DNA of 64,000 nt from Diplocarpon mali. Taxonomy: Eukaryota; Ascomycota; Leotiomycetes; Helotiales; Drepanopezizaceae. Made by a program: the position numbers and the translations under genes. This document shows, in pieces, positions 34,401-48,500 of the stretch (its first letter is position 1; every line of letters begins with the position of its first letter). The stretch lies in assembly GCA_024741835.1 (NCBI GenBank), contig JAENRP010000152.1, positions 37,130 to 101,129 on the forward strand. The letters run 5' to 3'. The notes under the pieces were generated by a model. That model had not been told where the DNA came from. It saw only the letters and a program-made list of their open reading frames with translations, and did not search any database.

Positions 34401-36480
34401 ATCCTTAAAGCTCTATATACTTAGAGATTCGCAAGGTATATTACTTAACGGTAATACTATTAAGCCGAACTAATAACCCCTTTCTCTTAGCTTAGGCATA
34501 TTAAGTGCACTTACTAATTGACAACCAGCTGGTCGTCCAAAGGCCGAATAGACTATTCCTATCGTTTGCAAACTGCTTAAAGTATAGAACAACTTTGATA
34601 TTATCGTCCCTTTAGTTAAAGCACTTATAGTAAAGGATATTCCCGAAATAGGTATAAGTAATAATAAGCCTTTACTACTAGAAAGCGGTTCCCTAAATAA
34701 TAAGCCTACGGAACTTATAGCCGAACCTACGTCCTTAAAGAGGAATAGAGACCTAGAACTGGAAGATACCTTAGACAAACGCAAGTCTAAGCGTATTTAA
34801 GCTATAATAGCGCATAGGATCTATAAGCTCGAACTTTAATAGAGCTTTAATAAAGATAATGCATTCTTAGCCGCTAGAGGAATAATGAAAATCTCTCTTT
34901 TAAAGACGTATGATAAAGCTATTAATGACTTAGAGAATGGAGTAGTATAGAGTAAGGCAATTTAAGAGGAGATAAGCTCTCTTATTGCAAATGGCATATA
35001 GATAGAGGAACCGACGCTAAAGGACGTGAACCTAGTATTAATAAAGTAGGTCTTTATAATTAAGATATATATAGATAGAACCTTAGAGCATTATAAGGCA
35101 AGGCTTATAGCTAAGGGCTTCTCCTAATAGTATAGAGAAGACTACTTCGACACGTTTGCGCTAATAGTTCGCATAGATACCCTTTACATATTTATAGCGA
35201 TAGTAGCTGCTAAGGACCTTGAATGCAGATAGTACGATATTAAAAATGCATTTACTAAAGCGACTATAAAGGAACGGATTTTTCTCTCTTAATCTAACGG
35301 TATTTTTATATGCGCTAGCTACTCTCTTTATATACTCTACAGTATCTATAGGCTTAAATAATTAGCCTATGATTAGAACCTCTTATATAGCTCTACTTTA
35401 GTAGAAATAGGATTTGTTTAAAGCCTAGCTAACCTTTATCTATTTACCTATACTAAGCGTAGAATCAAATTGCTACTATATATCGACGATATTGCTATAG
35501 CTGCGAAAACAATCACTTAATTAGATTGGTTCTTTATAACAATTTAGAAACGTTTTAATACTAAGGATCTAAAGGGAATTTATAAGATCCTTAGCATTTG
35601 CGTTATAAGGAATCGCTCTACTTAAGAACTTTAGTTAGATTAAGAGCAGTATATTAAGAAGATCCTAGACCGAATAGGACTCTCTACTTATACTCCTAAC
35701 TTTAAGCTAAAGCGTACTCCAATCGAAGGAAAGTATAATAAGTTAAAGCCTACTAATGAAAATAAGTAGAGAGAAGATCTGAAGAAGTACTAATAAGATA
35801 TTAGAGCGATTATATATACTATAGTATATATAAGATTAGATATTGCCTTTATTATTAAGCAACTTAGTCAGAACCTAAAGGATCTGACGATTCAATATAA
35901 GAATGCAGTCAAGCGACTTAAAAGGTACCTTCGATTAATAATTATATAAAAGGTAAAATACGGACTAATGAAATATATAAGCGCAAAGCTTAAGGTATAT
36001 ACCGATTTCGATTAAGCAAATATAAAAGGTTAGAAAAGTATATTAAGAAGCGTAGTAGTACTATATAGCAGACTTATATTATAAGGAAGTAGGAAGTAGA
36101 AATCAATAGCTATTGCAAGCACTAAGGCCGAATATATATCAATATTATTAAATTGTAAATAAGGATTATAAATCGCTTAAGTTCTAAAAGATATAGGTTT
36201 TGCTAAGTATATTAAATAAGATAGGAACTATATTAATCTTTAAGTAGATAATATAAAGGCGATTGCACTTGCAAAGAATCTATACTTATATAAGCGATCG
36301 AAATATATTAATATTACCTACTACTTTATCTATAACCTTATTATAAAGAATAAATTATTAATCACTTATATCTTAATTGATCGAATAGTAGCAGATGGAT
36401 TTATAAAGCTATTAGAGATAGTTGCAAAGTTTAAAGCGTTTAAAGATATGCTAAGGTTATAGAAGATAGTAAGGGCTTAG
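31440..36480 (+). pseudogene. copia-B forward copy Gag-Pol pseudogene
   Basis: Gag lies at about 31440-32340, with a zinc knuckle near 32236-32290 (C-Y-F-Y-N-S-A-Y-N-I-T-N-C-K, one Cys lost). An array of palindrome modules (32914-33383) fills the linker before integrase (about 33500-34450, RFAHLRLEKLKGLY and CRICKLIK). RT lies at about 35030-35560, with ARLIAKGFS and intact LLYIDD at 35473-35490. RNase H lies at about 35940-36460 (STKAEYIS, NIKAIALAKN, KYINITYYFI). Further palindrome units follow it at 36495-36644. The order is Ty1/copia. Many stops show it is dead. Confidence 0.8.
32914..33383 (+). repeat. Array of palindrome modules, copia-B forward copy
   Basis: About nine to ten units in sense orientation from 32914 to 33383, each read as TLRLGLRV- or TPKLGLRV-type peptide separated by VDFAN/VKFAN-like linkers. 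Spacing is looser than in the three-unit arrays but stays in frame. The homologous array in the reverse copy is at about 48406-48872. Confidence 0.8.
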
Positions 36481-36494
36481 CAGGCTTAAGGACG

Positions 36495-36644
36495 ACTCCT
36501 GGGCCTGCCTTATGAGTTAGGTTATATAGTCTTATAAAGGAAAGTTTTTAAATCGACTCTTAGGCCTAGACCGTAAGTCAAGTTATATAGTCTTATAAAG
36601 GAATATCTTTTAGGAAATTTGACTCCTAGTCCTGCCTTATAAGT
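36495..36644 (+). repeat. Palindrome units after RNase H, copia-B forward copy
   Basis: Units at 36495-36517, 36556-36578 and 36622-36644 between the RNase H end and the 3' LTR. Confidence 0.7.
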
Positions 36645-36982
36645 AGGATTAGTGATTTCAATAGAGGTTGCTATTAATTGATTGTTTTTAATTTAAAGAG
36701 ATATTTAAGAGTTGGATTAGTATAAAAGGATAATTATTATTTTCTTAACTGTAAGTTAATTAGAGTAAGGTCTAAGTAAGGGTATTAAGATAGGTAATAT
36801 AGCTATTACTCTAATATATTATCATATGACCCTACTGCTTAGTCAATAGGATATTAATATATATATAGCTATAAGGAAGAAAGGGGTAACCTTCCTTCCT
36901 TAACTCTTATTAATATATCGACTATCGACCTTTAGAAGTTTCTTATACCTACTGCGCCGACTTATTTAAGCTCAATAGGTTT

Positions 36983-39620
36983 TACTATTTAAGCTAATAA
37001 ATAGGCCTGCTACCTTTTAGCGGTTTATTAATAATATTCTCCTTAACTACTTTAATGATTTCTACTCTACTTACTTAGATAATATTCTAATCTACTTAGA
37101 AAACTCCCTTGACTATAAGATTTATATTAAGAAGATCTTAGGAATTCTCTAATACTATGGCTTTTAAGTAGATATTAAGAAAAGCGAGTTTAGGGTTACT
37201 AAGACTAGATTCCTAGGGTTTATTATTAGAGTTTATAGAATTGAGGTAGACCTTAATAAGGTCTTAGTCATTTAAGAGTAGAAATACACTAAGAATATAT
37301 ATAGTATATAAAGCTTCCTAGGGTTTTGTAATTTCTACTAAAGGTTTATTTAAGGCTATAGTTATATCTGCCGACCTTTAATAGCTTTTATAAGGAATAT
37401 TCCTTTTAATTTTAATAACGCTTATAAAGAAGCTTAGGAAACTCTGCGCTTAAGCCTTTAAATAACCTCGATCTTATGCTACTATTACCCTTAGAAGTAG
37501 ATAAGGCTTAAGACCGACGCCTCCGATAGCATAGTTGCCAGCATACTCTTTTAACTCTAGGAGGATGATAACTACCACCTAATTAGGTACTTCTTAAAGA
37601 CTATAAATAACGCTAAGCTGAATTACCCTATTTATAATAAGGAGCTCCTAGCGATTTTTAGATCATTCTACTAGTATAAGGTAGAGCTACTTAGGGCTTA
37701 GAAAATAGTATACGTATATATAGATTATAAAGCCCTTAAGTACTTTATAATAACTAAAGACTTAATAGCCTAATAGGCCTACTAGGCGGAGTTCTTTACT
37801 AATTTCAACTTCCTTATTATATACCGAATAGGTATAACGAATACGCTAGCTAATATACTCTTACGTTAAGACTAGGAGCTAACCCCTCTTAAGGCTAGGA
37901 AACGAGCGTTACGCTACTAGTAGCTCTTGCCTAATGATAAGCTCTTTATAGAAGTACTTACTATTAGAAATGATTCTACTTCTAGGCCTGCCTTATAAGT
38001 GACTTTAGCGCAGATCAATTCCACTCCTGGGCCTGGCCTATAAGTGATAATTATGCTAATCGCGCTAATAGAGGCACCTGCCGACCTAACGTTAAGGGTT
38101 AAGTACGATATAGTAAGCTATTATATTATCAATAAGGTCATTTAAGCTAATAAGACCTCCCTTAAGCTATAGAAGTTCTGAGATAAGGCGCAGAGCTATA
38201 GCCTTAATTATAAACTTAGCTAAAGCAAACTCTTCTTCTAAGGTAGACTTATTATACTATCTTAACCTCCTGAACTGCGAATAGCCCTAATTCGTTATAT
38301 ATATAAGTAACCTTGCGTTGTATACGCTAGAATTGGGAAAATAAGGCTTTTAATAGGAAGAAAATACTATTAGAAAAGCCTTAGCAGCGACGTTAGTACT
38401 TATATCTAGAACTATTATTATTCGAGAATGAAAGCTCGTTATAATAAGACCCTAGGTTTCCTATAACCCTTACTAATTCTTAAATAAGTATATTAACACT
38501 TGACTATGGATTTTATAAAGCTCTTACTTAACGAACTTAGCTACGACTTTGCATTAGTAATAATAGACCGATTGTTAAAGAAGGCAATATCGATCCTATA
38601 CTATAAGACGGTTGATGCAAAAGGCCTTATAGAGTTGTTTTTAATTTATTAGATATGCTATTTTAATATGCCTAACTTGTTTCTATTAAATAGAGGCGCC
38701 TAATTCGTCTCTACTTTTTAAAAAGAGCTCTATTAAATACTAGGTATAAAGGTTAAGCTAACTATAGCTTATAACCTTAATATCAATAGCCAAACTGAGA
38801 TTATAAACTAGTATTTAAAATAACGCCTTAGACTGTTCTACTTATACTATTAAGATAATTAGAGTCGTCTTTTGCCTTTAATAGATATTGCCCAATTGAC
38901 CTTGCCTTATGAATGACTAGGGTAAATTTCCCCTTTCTAAGTGCTAAACGGCTATAAAGCTCGCTCCTCTTAGAATTTAATTAACCTAGAGCCTTTACGG
39001 ATAGCAACTGAGAGATTAAATTGTAAAACAGCGCTTTGCGTAGCTATTAGAGCTTAAAAAGTAGTCCAATTCGCTTAATTATCTCTTTAAGTATAATAAG
39101 CTAAAATGAAACGGCTCGCAGATCTTTACTACCGGCCAGTTGATTAGACTATAAGAGATAATATGCTAATTAGTATTAAAAACTGGAAACTGGACCGGCC
39201 GAGCCGAAAGCTCTCCGATAAGTAGTACGGCTTAGTAAAAGTACTAGAAAAGCTAGGAGAAAGCTAGAAGCTATAATTGCCTGATTCGCTTAGTTCAATT
39301 TACCCTATATTCTACTCCTACTTACTGCGGAAATACGTCCTTAACCTTCTGCTAGGCTAAGCTTAGGAACCTCTTGCTTTAATTAAAGTATTGCTAGAAT
39401 AAGAGGAGTAAGAGATAGAAGAAATAATTGGATCTTATATTTGAGCTAAGAAGCTTAAATATTAGATTAAGTGGAAAGGAGCTAATAAAGACCTTAAATG
39501 GTACCTATGCTTTAACGCTATAATAGCGCTGTATACTATTCGAGATTTCCATTTAAAGAACCCTTAAGCTAAGGGGCTATTAAAGGTACTATTAAGCTAG
39601 CTGAGGTTATATGATAATAG
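36983..39620 (+). pseudogene. gypsy-E copy 2 Pol, right part (RT to chromodomain)
   Basis: It resumes the frame broken at 30791. RT has YLDN at about 37072-37083, then come RNase H, two palindrome units (37978-38045), integrase (about 38280-39080) and the chromodomain (about 39418-39566, with IKWKGANKDL and DFHLKN). Stops throughout. Confidence 0.72.
37978..38045 (+). repeat. Two 45-bp palindrome modules, gypsy-E copy 2
   Basis: Units at 37978-38000 and 38023-38045, again exactly 45 bp apart, at the same place as 13680-13747 in copy 1. Confidence 0.8.
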
Positions 39621-39702
39621 AGTTGACGATTATAGGGACCTAGAGGATAATATACCTATAGATACAACTGCATAGGCGCAGTTTTTCAAAGGGGGGAGGT
39701 AG

Positions 39703-39963
39703 TATTACGGCCTTATTACGTGCGCGGTTGTATACGGTTATATTACGTATCTATTACGTATCAAAGTCAGGTGTACGCTAAGGTAGCGAGGTGGCTGGAT
39801 CACGTGCGCGCTAGTGAAGTACCTATACTTATTCTAGAGGAGCTCTACTAGAGACTCTCTCTTCTTCTTCATCTTTTCTTTTCCATTATATAGCGTACCT
39901 CTTGAGGTAATACAGTCAGCGTTCGATTCTCGCCTACTGTACGCTCCAGAGCCAGTCGTAACA
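39703..39963 (+). repeat. 3' LTR of gypsy-E copy 2
   Basis: 261-bp partner of 26621-26881. It begins TATTACGGCC and ends CAGTCGTAACA. The 3' half is almost free of RIP changes. Confidence 0.85.
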
Positions 39964-40326
39964 AGAGGGCACGAAGAAGTATGAGGTGCAAACGACGATG
40001 TTAGGTGTCTTGATTCATAAGAGCTCTCTAACTAGAAGCTATTTAAGGTAAGCGGGCTTCTTAGCGAAGCCGCTAAGTCATATAGCAAGTCATATGACAT
40101 ATTATATATATGATGTATTATATGATAGATCATATGACAAACATGTGATAGGCATACCTGCAATATACCCCTTTGGGGAGACCTTTAAAGGTACTTGCTA
40201 ATAATATATGTGATATTATAACTTTTGTTATAATTTACAGTTTCGCATGAAAAATCAACCTGCAGATATTGGAAATAGAGTAGAGTTTGCTAGCGCGAAA
40301 TCCACCCCTTAGTAAGTCAAAATCAA

Positions 40327-40445
40327 CTCGCGGGCCCGGCCCAGGAGTAAAAAAAAAAAAAATCACCCCTTAATAGAAGTGCAAAAAAAAATCACCCTAT
40401 AATAGAGGTATAAAAAAAAATCACCCCTTAATCGAGGTACAGAAC
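40327..40445 (-). repeat. Palindrome unit and A-tract repeats at the 3' end of copia-C copy 2
   Basis: Counterpart of 16526-16640. A palindrome unit with an intact CGGGCCCGGCCC core is followed by three A-run/ATCACCCCTTAATAG units. Confidence 0.6.
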
Positions 40446-43400
40446 CTTTATATTTAACAATTTGATAAAGGCGGCGTAGTTAGAGCTATTTAAGCTCTTA
40501 GTAAGGCCGTCGGCGGTATTATCTTTAGTATTCGTATACCAGAGGTCCAAATGGCCTTTCCGAAGCTTTTGCCGAATATAATAAAACTTAATATCAATAT
40601 GCTTCGTTCTCTAGTAATATTCGGGATTTTCAGTAAGATAAAGGGCTCTTTAATTATCGCAGATCATCTCGACTTTAGTAGCATTGTCGCTAGCGTAGCC
40701 TATTTCCTTAAGTACCTGGCGTATTTAAGAGGCCTCTTATGCGAATTTGCATATAGCAATATACTCTGCCTCTATAGATAAGAGAGCGATAATAGTCTAT
40801 CGCTTAGAGGAGGTAGTAATTATACTATTATTAAGGAAGAAGACGGCCCTAGAATAGGAGGCTCTAGTTCCTCTATCGCCTGCTTAGTCAGAATCGCAGT
40901 AGCTATACAATTTCTAAAGCTCTAGGTCAGTTCTTTTACTTCCAAAGGTAGTATAATAGAATCGCGTTTCTTATAAGTATTATAAAACTCATTTTAAAGC
41001 TACTATATATTATAGCAAAGGGTTAATAAGGAATTTGCTGAGAATAGAGCAATGGTATAGTATATCCTAACGCATATAGTGCGCAAGGTACTATAGAGAA
41101 CTATAGATCTCTTAATATAGCTTTACTTCTTATAGAGTGGCTTGGCCTTCAAATTTGACTATATAAACTTTATAACTACTAGCAAAAGGCGTTAGTATGC
41201 TCTTGCAATTAATTGTATAAAAACGTTTAAGAACCTTATTAATATAGGCATCTTAATAAAATGAGATCGTTTTATTTTATCGATCTCTTACTATATATAC
41301 TTTTAAGAAGTAGTTAGCCAGTTCGCTACTTATAATCTCAAAGAGGTTGTAAAGATCTCTTTTAAACTTATCATATATATTACCTTTCTTAGCTACTATA
41401 AGGAAGTCGTTAATATAGGTAATAATAAGAATCTAAGAGGCGCAGTTGATATATATGCAATTATTAGTATTAAGAGGTTGAAAATCGAGCTTTTATAGCT
41501 TAGACTATAGCTTTTCTTACTATAGTCGTAGAGATTGCTTTAAGCTATATAAGGCCTTAAGAAGCTTAAGCTAGTAGTCTTAAGGTAAAAGAACGACCTT
41601 ATCTTAAGTATATCTAGGAGGTAGCTTAATATAGATATTAGAGTTAGCTTCTGAATTAAGGAAAGCTGTCTTAACGTTAAACTGATCTAGCTTAAAGTTA
41701 TATAGCGCTATAAGCGCAATTGCAATCTTCTAGACCGCAGATTTGCATACTTTAGCAAAAGTCTAATTGTAATCTCGACCTTATTATTATATATAGCCTT
41801 ATATAACGAATCTGACCTTCTATTAAGAGATTTCCCCATTTTAGTCTCTTTTTATTTTAAAGACAAGCCTTACTCCGAGTACTGTATCGTCTTTAAAGAG
41901 TTCTAAGCGTTTTACTACTACCTATATATTCTTATAAGTAAGGGAATTATACTTAAAGTTGATCGCAGATCGCTATTTATTAGCGTTAGCGCAAGAGAGG
42001 GCTTATTCGACTATTTTAAGGTCATTTAAGTATAAAGAGTTGAGTAAGGCTATATAAAAGGCACTTAAATAGGCTTCCTTATTATTAGAGTTATTAGCTT
42101 TAAATCTAAGAGCATAAGTTAAGCGAGTAGCTCTCTTCTCGAAAGGCTAAGGGTAAGCCTTATTCTTTAAATTAAGAGGTCTTTCTCTCTTTCTTAAAGT
42201 TAGAAGCTCAGCTTCTCTTAAACTAGAATTAACTCGCGGTCCCAGCCTAGGAGTAGAATCATAAGAGTCAGAATTGACTCGCGGTCCTGGCCTAGGAGTG
42301 AAATTATCGTAAGAGTTAGTATTATTATTATATTGAAAAGTGACTCGCGGGCCCGGCCTAAGAGTGAAATCACCCCTTAATTGCGGCTTTATAATTAGGC
42401 CGTCTTTATCGAATTAAATATAAAATAATTGAATAATCTTTTTACCTATTTACGATAGTATATAAATCTAATAAATACTTCTACTATTAAATCTAATAAA
42501 AGTACCTACCTCTACTTTTAAAGTGAGTTTATTACTTTAAGTTCGCTTTTCTTTCTTAATTAGTATATAGATGCAATAGCCTAGTACTCGAAGATGCTTA
42601 ACTAAGGGAGTATAAGGCTTATTAGGCTTGATATTATCCCAAAAGACCTTATATAAAGTCTTGCTACTTAGAATATTAAAGGCAGTAAGATTAATAATAT
42701 ATATTATTAAAAGAAGGAGATAAGGCTAAAGAAAGAAAGGGATATTTTGGTTAATTACAACTATTTGCAACTTTTCTATTAGTATGCGAATTAATTATTC
42801 TAATCTACTATCTTATTCTAGCGTATATAAAGTAGATTTCTTTAAAATTATACCGAGGTTTTCTATAAGTATTCGCATTTATATAAGAGAGTACTCTTTG
42901 CCTTTATCGGTTCTCTATTGCTTAATTATGCAATTATATTAAGTTTATAAAAGGCTAATTATCTTCTTATTTGCCTTAAAGGTATTAGATTTATTTATAT
43001 AAGTCTATCCCTATTTAGCTATTATAGCTAGGCAAGTAAAGATAGAAGCATATTTATAGCTATTAAGGCCAGTTGGCTTTAAATGAACTATATCGATATA
43101 TAGCTTGTTAAGTGCCTTCGTAGGTCGAAGGCGAGCTAAACGTTTATTAATATATTAGAGAGGTCTGCCTTTCTTACAAGGAGCGCAGATTCGCGTCTTT
43201 CTTAATTTTATTTCCTTAATCTGCATATTAGTAATAGTAGATTAAGTCTTTCTAACCGTTTATAGGCCAGCGTGGTTTAATCGATAGTACTAAAGCTTAA
43301 TATTAAGAGGTCTATTCTTAATAGCAGCTAGAAGAGCATATCCACTTATATAACTAAAGGAGTTAGTAGAAGGCTATTCCTTATTAATATATATATTATT

Positions 43401-45270
43401 ATCGATAGTGCAAATTTCCTTCTTATTAGATAGGAACAGCTTACTATTTCGATAGAAGCCTTTGATTTTATTAAGTTTACTACCTAAGTATAAGCAGATA
43501 GGTAATTGAGGTATATAGAGAGTATTAATTAACTTAAGAATATATACCTTTCTATTAGATCTAAGTGTATTAACTTTATAAGTACTAATGCCAAGAGGTT
43601 AAATAGATCTATTAACTATACTTAAAGAGGGTAGATTATCTTAAGTAGTATAAGAAGTAAACTTAGAGAGATTATTAGAGATATGCTTACTAGCACCTAT
43701 ATTATATAGCCAACGATTCCTCAATTTTGATAAGAAGCAAGAGGTAGAAGAACTAAGTCTTAAGCCCGGCCTATAAGTGGAAATTGGCCCTAGGGAGGAG
43801 TCTGAATTAAGTCCTAGGCCCGGCTCGCGAGTAAGAATTGGCCCTAGGGTTAGTAATAGTATAGTATACCTAAAGAGGTTATTATCTAACTCTTTATCTT
43901 CCTTTTAAATCTTCTTAAAAGGCTTCTTACCTTTTAATAATAATAGAAAGGACTTATCGTCCTTGCCTTTAAGGTAGCGGAATACGTACTTCTTCCTTAA
44001 GTCCTTCTCCTAAGCCTCTCTTTTCAATTTATTAATTGCAAAGCAATCTTTTGCCTTATAGTATAGCTCTAGTTACTTATAATAAGGATAAGGGGAGTTA
44101 AGGGAGGAGGTAGTAGTATTCCTAAAGGTACTCTTCTTTAAGTCTTTAAAACCTCCTTTGTTTTCTGACTTCTTATAGTTAAAGGAATGCAGCTTGCTAG
44201 CCAATTTATTACTATATAAGACGGTTCTATTCATTTTTAAACTCTATAAGGCTCGAGCTTTATTAGTAATATCTTTAATAAGAGCTTTAAGCGTAATCTC
44301 TGATTTTCGTCCAACTACTATAGCTAAGTAAAGGTTAAAGCGTTATCGATCTGCCCAAATGGGCTATCTATTAGAACAGCTAATAATAAATATAATAGGG
44401 TGCTAATAAGAGAAAGGGGCAGAGTCGAGAGCTTCCAATTTAGTAATTGAAAGTCTAAAGGCGACGATATAAGCTTTAAGTAAGTTAAAGTCGTCATATT
44501 CAATAGTAACGTAGGTCTATATAGTATTGTATTTAAGCATTGTTCCAGATCTTTTATACTATTTTTAAAGAGCTTTCTATATATCTAAGGCAGATTTATC
44601 GCCTTTTATATAAGCTAGTAGGCCTAGTTTGCAATTAAGTATAATAGTAAGCTTTATCTGAGATTCCTTAGCTTCCTATTTAACCTAATTGTCCCTTTCC
44701 TTAAGTATAATAGAACAGTCCTATAAGTCAACCTTAAGTAGAGTATATATTTTAGCTTTTATATAGAGATATATAGTCAAGGCGTTTGACTTTACAAGGT
44801 TCAAAACCTTATTCTTCTACTAGCTATAGTCCTTTGCGCCTTTAAGCTTTTGAGACTTAAGGAGGCTAAGGGCAGCCGAAGATAACGACGATATCTTATT
44901 TGTATATATATATATAGAATTATCGAAAGGAGGAGAAGGAGGAGGAGGAGGAGATAAACTATTGAATTCGAGTTTAAGGTACTATATATCAGTCCTTATA
45001 AGATTAGGTGATTCAGGCAGTAGAGTACTTTTAGCAATTAAGCTAGTAATCTTAGCTATCAGTCCTGATAATTCAGCTATAGTAACGAATCTTGCGTAAG
45101 CTTAGATTATTACATAGCGCTCCAGAAGGGGAGTAGCCACTGTTTTTATTATTGAAATAACGCTATCGTACGTTATTAGTTAAGTAAAAAAAAAAACTTA
45201 AAAATATCGATCAGCCTTTTCGTTTATAAAGGAGACTCTGATCGATGGAATTTGTCGAATGCTATTTATA
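40440..45270 (-). pseudogene. copia-C copy 2 Gag-Pol pseudogene
   Basis: The second copy of the copia-C polyprotein, with the same domain order as copy 1: Gag at about 45200-43700, integrase at about 43280-42500, RT at about 41700-41100, RNase H at about 40950-40440. The RT catalytic box near 41395-41430 reads YINDFLI, so the first catalytic Asp has become Asn, a RIP-type change. Palindrome units lie at 42232-42365 and about 43760-43830. Dead. The open plus-strand frame at 40551-40781 is its antisense shadow. Confidence 0.75.
42232..42365 (-). repeat. Three palindrome modules, copia-C copy 2
   Basis: Units at 42232-42254 and 42277-42299 (45 bp apart) and 42343-42365 (66 bp further, an extra 21 bp of TTA-rich linker). 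The third has an unmutated GGGCCCGGCC core. Confidence 0.8.
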
Positions 45271-45542
45271 GGCATACAGGGCTTATAACCTATAGCAATT
45301 AGGTTCTCTAATAGTGAACTTAATAGTAAATTAGAAGAGGGCACAAAGAAGTATGAGGTGTAAACGACGATGTTAGGTATCTTGATTCATAAGAGCTCTC
45401 TAACTAGAAGCTATTTAAGGTAAGCGGGCTTCTTAGCGAAGCCGCTAAGTCATATGGCAAGTCATATGACATATCATATATATGATGTGTTATATGACAG
45501 ATCATATGATAAATATGTGACAGGCATACCTGCAACATATTA

Positions 45543-48500
45543 TTTGCTTAAAGATTAATATAGTTCCTATCTTATTTAATATACTTAGCGAAACTTATAT
45601 CTTTTAGAACTTAGGCAATTTATAATCCTTGCTTGCAATTTGATAATATTAATATATATTCGGCCTTAGTGCTTGCGGTAGCTATTGATTTCTACTTCCT
45701 ACTTCCTTATAATATAGGTCTATTATATAGTACTGCTATACTTTCAAATATACTTTTTCAACCTTTTATATTTACCTAATTAGAATTAGTATATACCTTA
45801 AGCTTTGCGCTTATATATTTCATTAGTCTATATCTTACCTTTTATATAATTATCGATTGAAGGTACCTTCTAAGTCGCTTGACTGCATTCTTATATTAAA
45901 TCGTTAGATCCTTTAGGTTTTGACTAAGTTGCCTAATAATAAAGGCGATATTTAGTCTTATATATACTATAATATATATAATTGCTTTAATATCCTATTA
46001 ATACTTCTTTAAATCTCCTTTCTATTTATTTTTATTAATAGGCTTTAACTTATTATACTTTCCTTCGATTGGAGTACGCTTTGGCTTAAAGTTAAAAGTA
46101 TAAGTAGAGAGTCTTATTTAGTCTAGGATCTTCTTAATATACTGCTCTTAGTCTAATTAAAGTTCTTAAGTAGAACGGTTCCTTATAATGCAGATGCTAA
46201 GGATCTTATGAATTCCCTTTAAATCCTTGGTATTAAAACGTTTTTAAATTATTATAAAGAACTAATCTAATTAAGTGGTTGTTTTCGTAGCTATAGTAAT
46301 ATTGTCGATATATAATAGCAACTTGATTCTACGCTTAATATAGGTAAATAGACAAGGGTTAGCTAGGCTTTGAACAAATCCTATTTCTATTAGAGTAAAG
46401 CTATATAAGAGGTTTTAATTATAAGCTGATTATTTAAGTCTATAGATACTATAGAGTATATAAAGAGAGTGGCTAGCGCGTATAAGAATACCGTTAGGTT
46501 AGGAGAGAAAAATCCGTTCCTTTATAATCGCTTTAGTAAATGCATTTTTAATATTATACTATTTATATTTAAAGTCCTTAGCAGCTACTATTACTATAAA
46601 TATGCAAAGGGTATCTATACGAACTATTAGTGCAAATGTATCGAAGTAGTCTTCTTTATACTATTAGGAAAAGCCCTTAGCTATAAGCCTTGCCTTATAA
46701 CATTCTAAGGTCCTATCTATATATATCTTAATTTTAAAGACCCACTTTATTAATACTAGGTTTATATCCTTTAGTATTAGTTCCTTTATCTATATGCTAT
46801 TTATAATAAGAGAGCTTATCTCCTTTTAAATTGCCTTATTCTATACTACTCTATTCTCTAGATCGTTAATAGCTTTATTATATATCTTTAAAAGAGAGAT
46901 TTTCATTATCCTTTTAGTAGCTAGGAATGTATTATCTTTATTAAAGCTCTATTAAAGTTCGAGCTTATAGATCTTATATGCTATTATAGCTTAGATACGC
47001 TTAGACTTACATTTGTCTAAGGTGTCTTTTAGTTCTAGGTTTTTATTCCTTTTTAAAGGCATAGGTTTAGCTATAGGTTCTAAAGGCTTATTATCTAAGG
47101 AACTGCTTTCTAGTAGTAGAGGCTTATTATTACTTATACCTATTTTAGGAATATGCTTTACTATAGGTACTTTAACTAAAGGGATAATGATATTAAAGTT
47201 ATTTTATACTTTAAGTAGTTTGCAAACGATAGGAATAGTCTATTCGGCCTTTAGGCGATTAGTAGGTCGTCGATTAGCAGATGCGCTTAATATACTTAAG
47301 TTAAAAGAAAGGGATTATTAGTTCGGCTTAATAGTATTACTATTAAGTAGTATACCTTGCGAATCTTTAAGTATATAGAGCCTTAAGGATAGCTCCCTCC
47401 TATTTTGAAATTCGTCGAACTCAACTATTAAGGATATAATCACTTGCCTTAGATCTAGTGCGTATACTATCTATTGCTTTATTATCTATTTAATATACTT
47501 AATAAATATATACTCTCTATCTTAATCTATTAGCTTTTTGCTCTTTATACCTGCGGGCTAGGACTTTAGGCTAATATAAGAGTAGTAAACGCTTTTAAAG
47601 ACGCAGATATAGTTTAAGCTTAGTTTCTATTCGAAATATGCCTTATATAGCGATATTTAGGTACTATTAACTATTAGTCTACTACCTATTCTATTTTGCA
47701 AGTATGCGTCTGCTTTAATTGTAAGGTCTTAGAATTCTAGTAGTAAGTTAGTATCTTATAATAAAGCGTAATAGTTAGTCTCTATTTGCTAGATGCTTCG
47801 CTTAATAATACTATTTTAATAAGAACCTTTGTATATTATAGTTAGTTTATAATAAACTCCTTATTTTGCCTATTTCTTAAGCTTTGCCTTAATCTCTAAT
47901 ATATTATTAAACTTAATAGCTATTAGCTTTAATTAAGTTTAGCGTTCCTTTATCACTTTTTAAGTTTTTAGCTTTTCTATAAGCTTAGATTTAGTCCTAG
48001 CGCAAATAGTCTATATCTATTAAGTGGAGTTATCTACTATTTGAGAAAACTAATTATTTCCTTTAATTAAGGTTATAAATAGTCTAATAGTATTAATAGA
48101 TATTAGTGCTAATATCGAATCTTTTTATAAACTAAGCTTAGTTTATATCTGATTTTAAAGTTTTATTAGCTTGCAAATTCGGTATACTAGGCGATCCTTT
48201 AGTACTTAGATCTTCTGTTTTAGGATTAAGACCTTATATAGGCCCTTTAATTTCTTTAGCTTTAAATATGCGAATCTTTTATATATTAGCTAATACCTTA
48301 ATAGGCTTTCGGCTTCTAATAGCCTTAATAGCTTATTATTAGTTGATACTTTATTATTAGCAGTTAAAAAGGACTAGTAATAGTAGTTTAAGGTTTTGCT
48401 ATTTTCCAATTGTAAGCCTAGCTTAAGAGTCGTTTTTAATAAAACCGCAAGATCTACTCGCGGTCCTGGCTTAGGAGTCGATTTCCTAGAAATAGCAAGA

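Larger units (their letters stand above)
30792..36977 (+). mobile_element. copia-B forward copy: complete, innermost insertion
   Basis: 6186 bp. 195-bp LTRs at 30792-30986 and 36783-36977. Target duplication GGTTT at 30787-30791 and 36978-36982. The primer-binding site GGTTATAAGCC begins at 30987. It is inserted in the RT of gypsy-E copy 2 and lies opposite in orientation to the outer copia-B. Confidence 0.92.
26621..39963 (+). mobile_element. gypsy-E copy 2: complete chromovirus, split by copia-B
   Basis: 261-bp LTRs at 26621-26881 and 39703-39963. Target duplication AGAGG lies at 26616-26620 and 39964-39968. A polypurine tract (AAAGGGGGGAGGTAG) ends at 39702. Without the nested copia-B it would be about 7.15 kb, as in copy 1. 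Confidence 0.9.
26571..45537 (-). mobile_element. copia-C copy 2: complete, split by gypsy-E copy 2
   Basis: The left LTR is 26571-26620 plus 39969-40165 (50 + 197 = 247 bp) and the right LTR is 45291-45537 (247 bp). Target duplication TATTA lies at 26566-26570 and 45538-45542. The left LTR was opened by gypsy-E copy 2. Primer-binding site (RIPed) at 45279-45290. Confidence 0.9.

Noticed and set aside
47013..47321. Open frames at 47013-47321 (+) and 34470-34784 (-)
   Set aside because: Both are antisense to the integrase-RT linker of the two copia-B copies. Similarity between them reflects the shared element.
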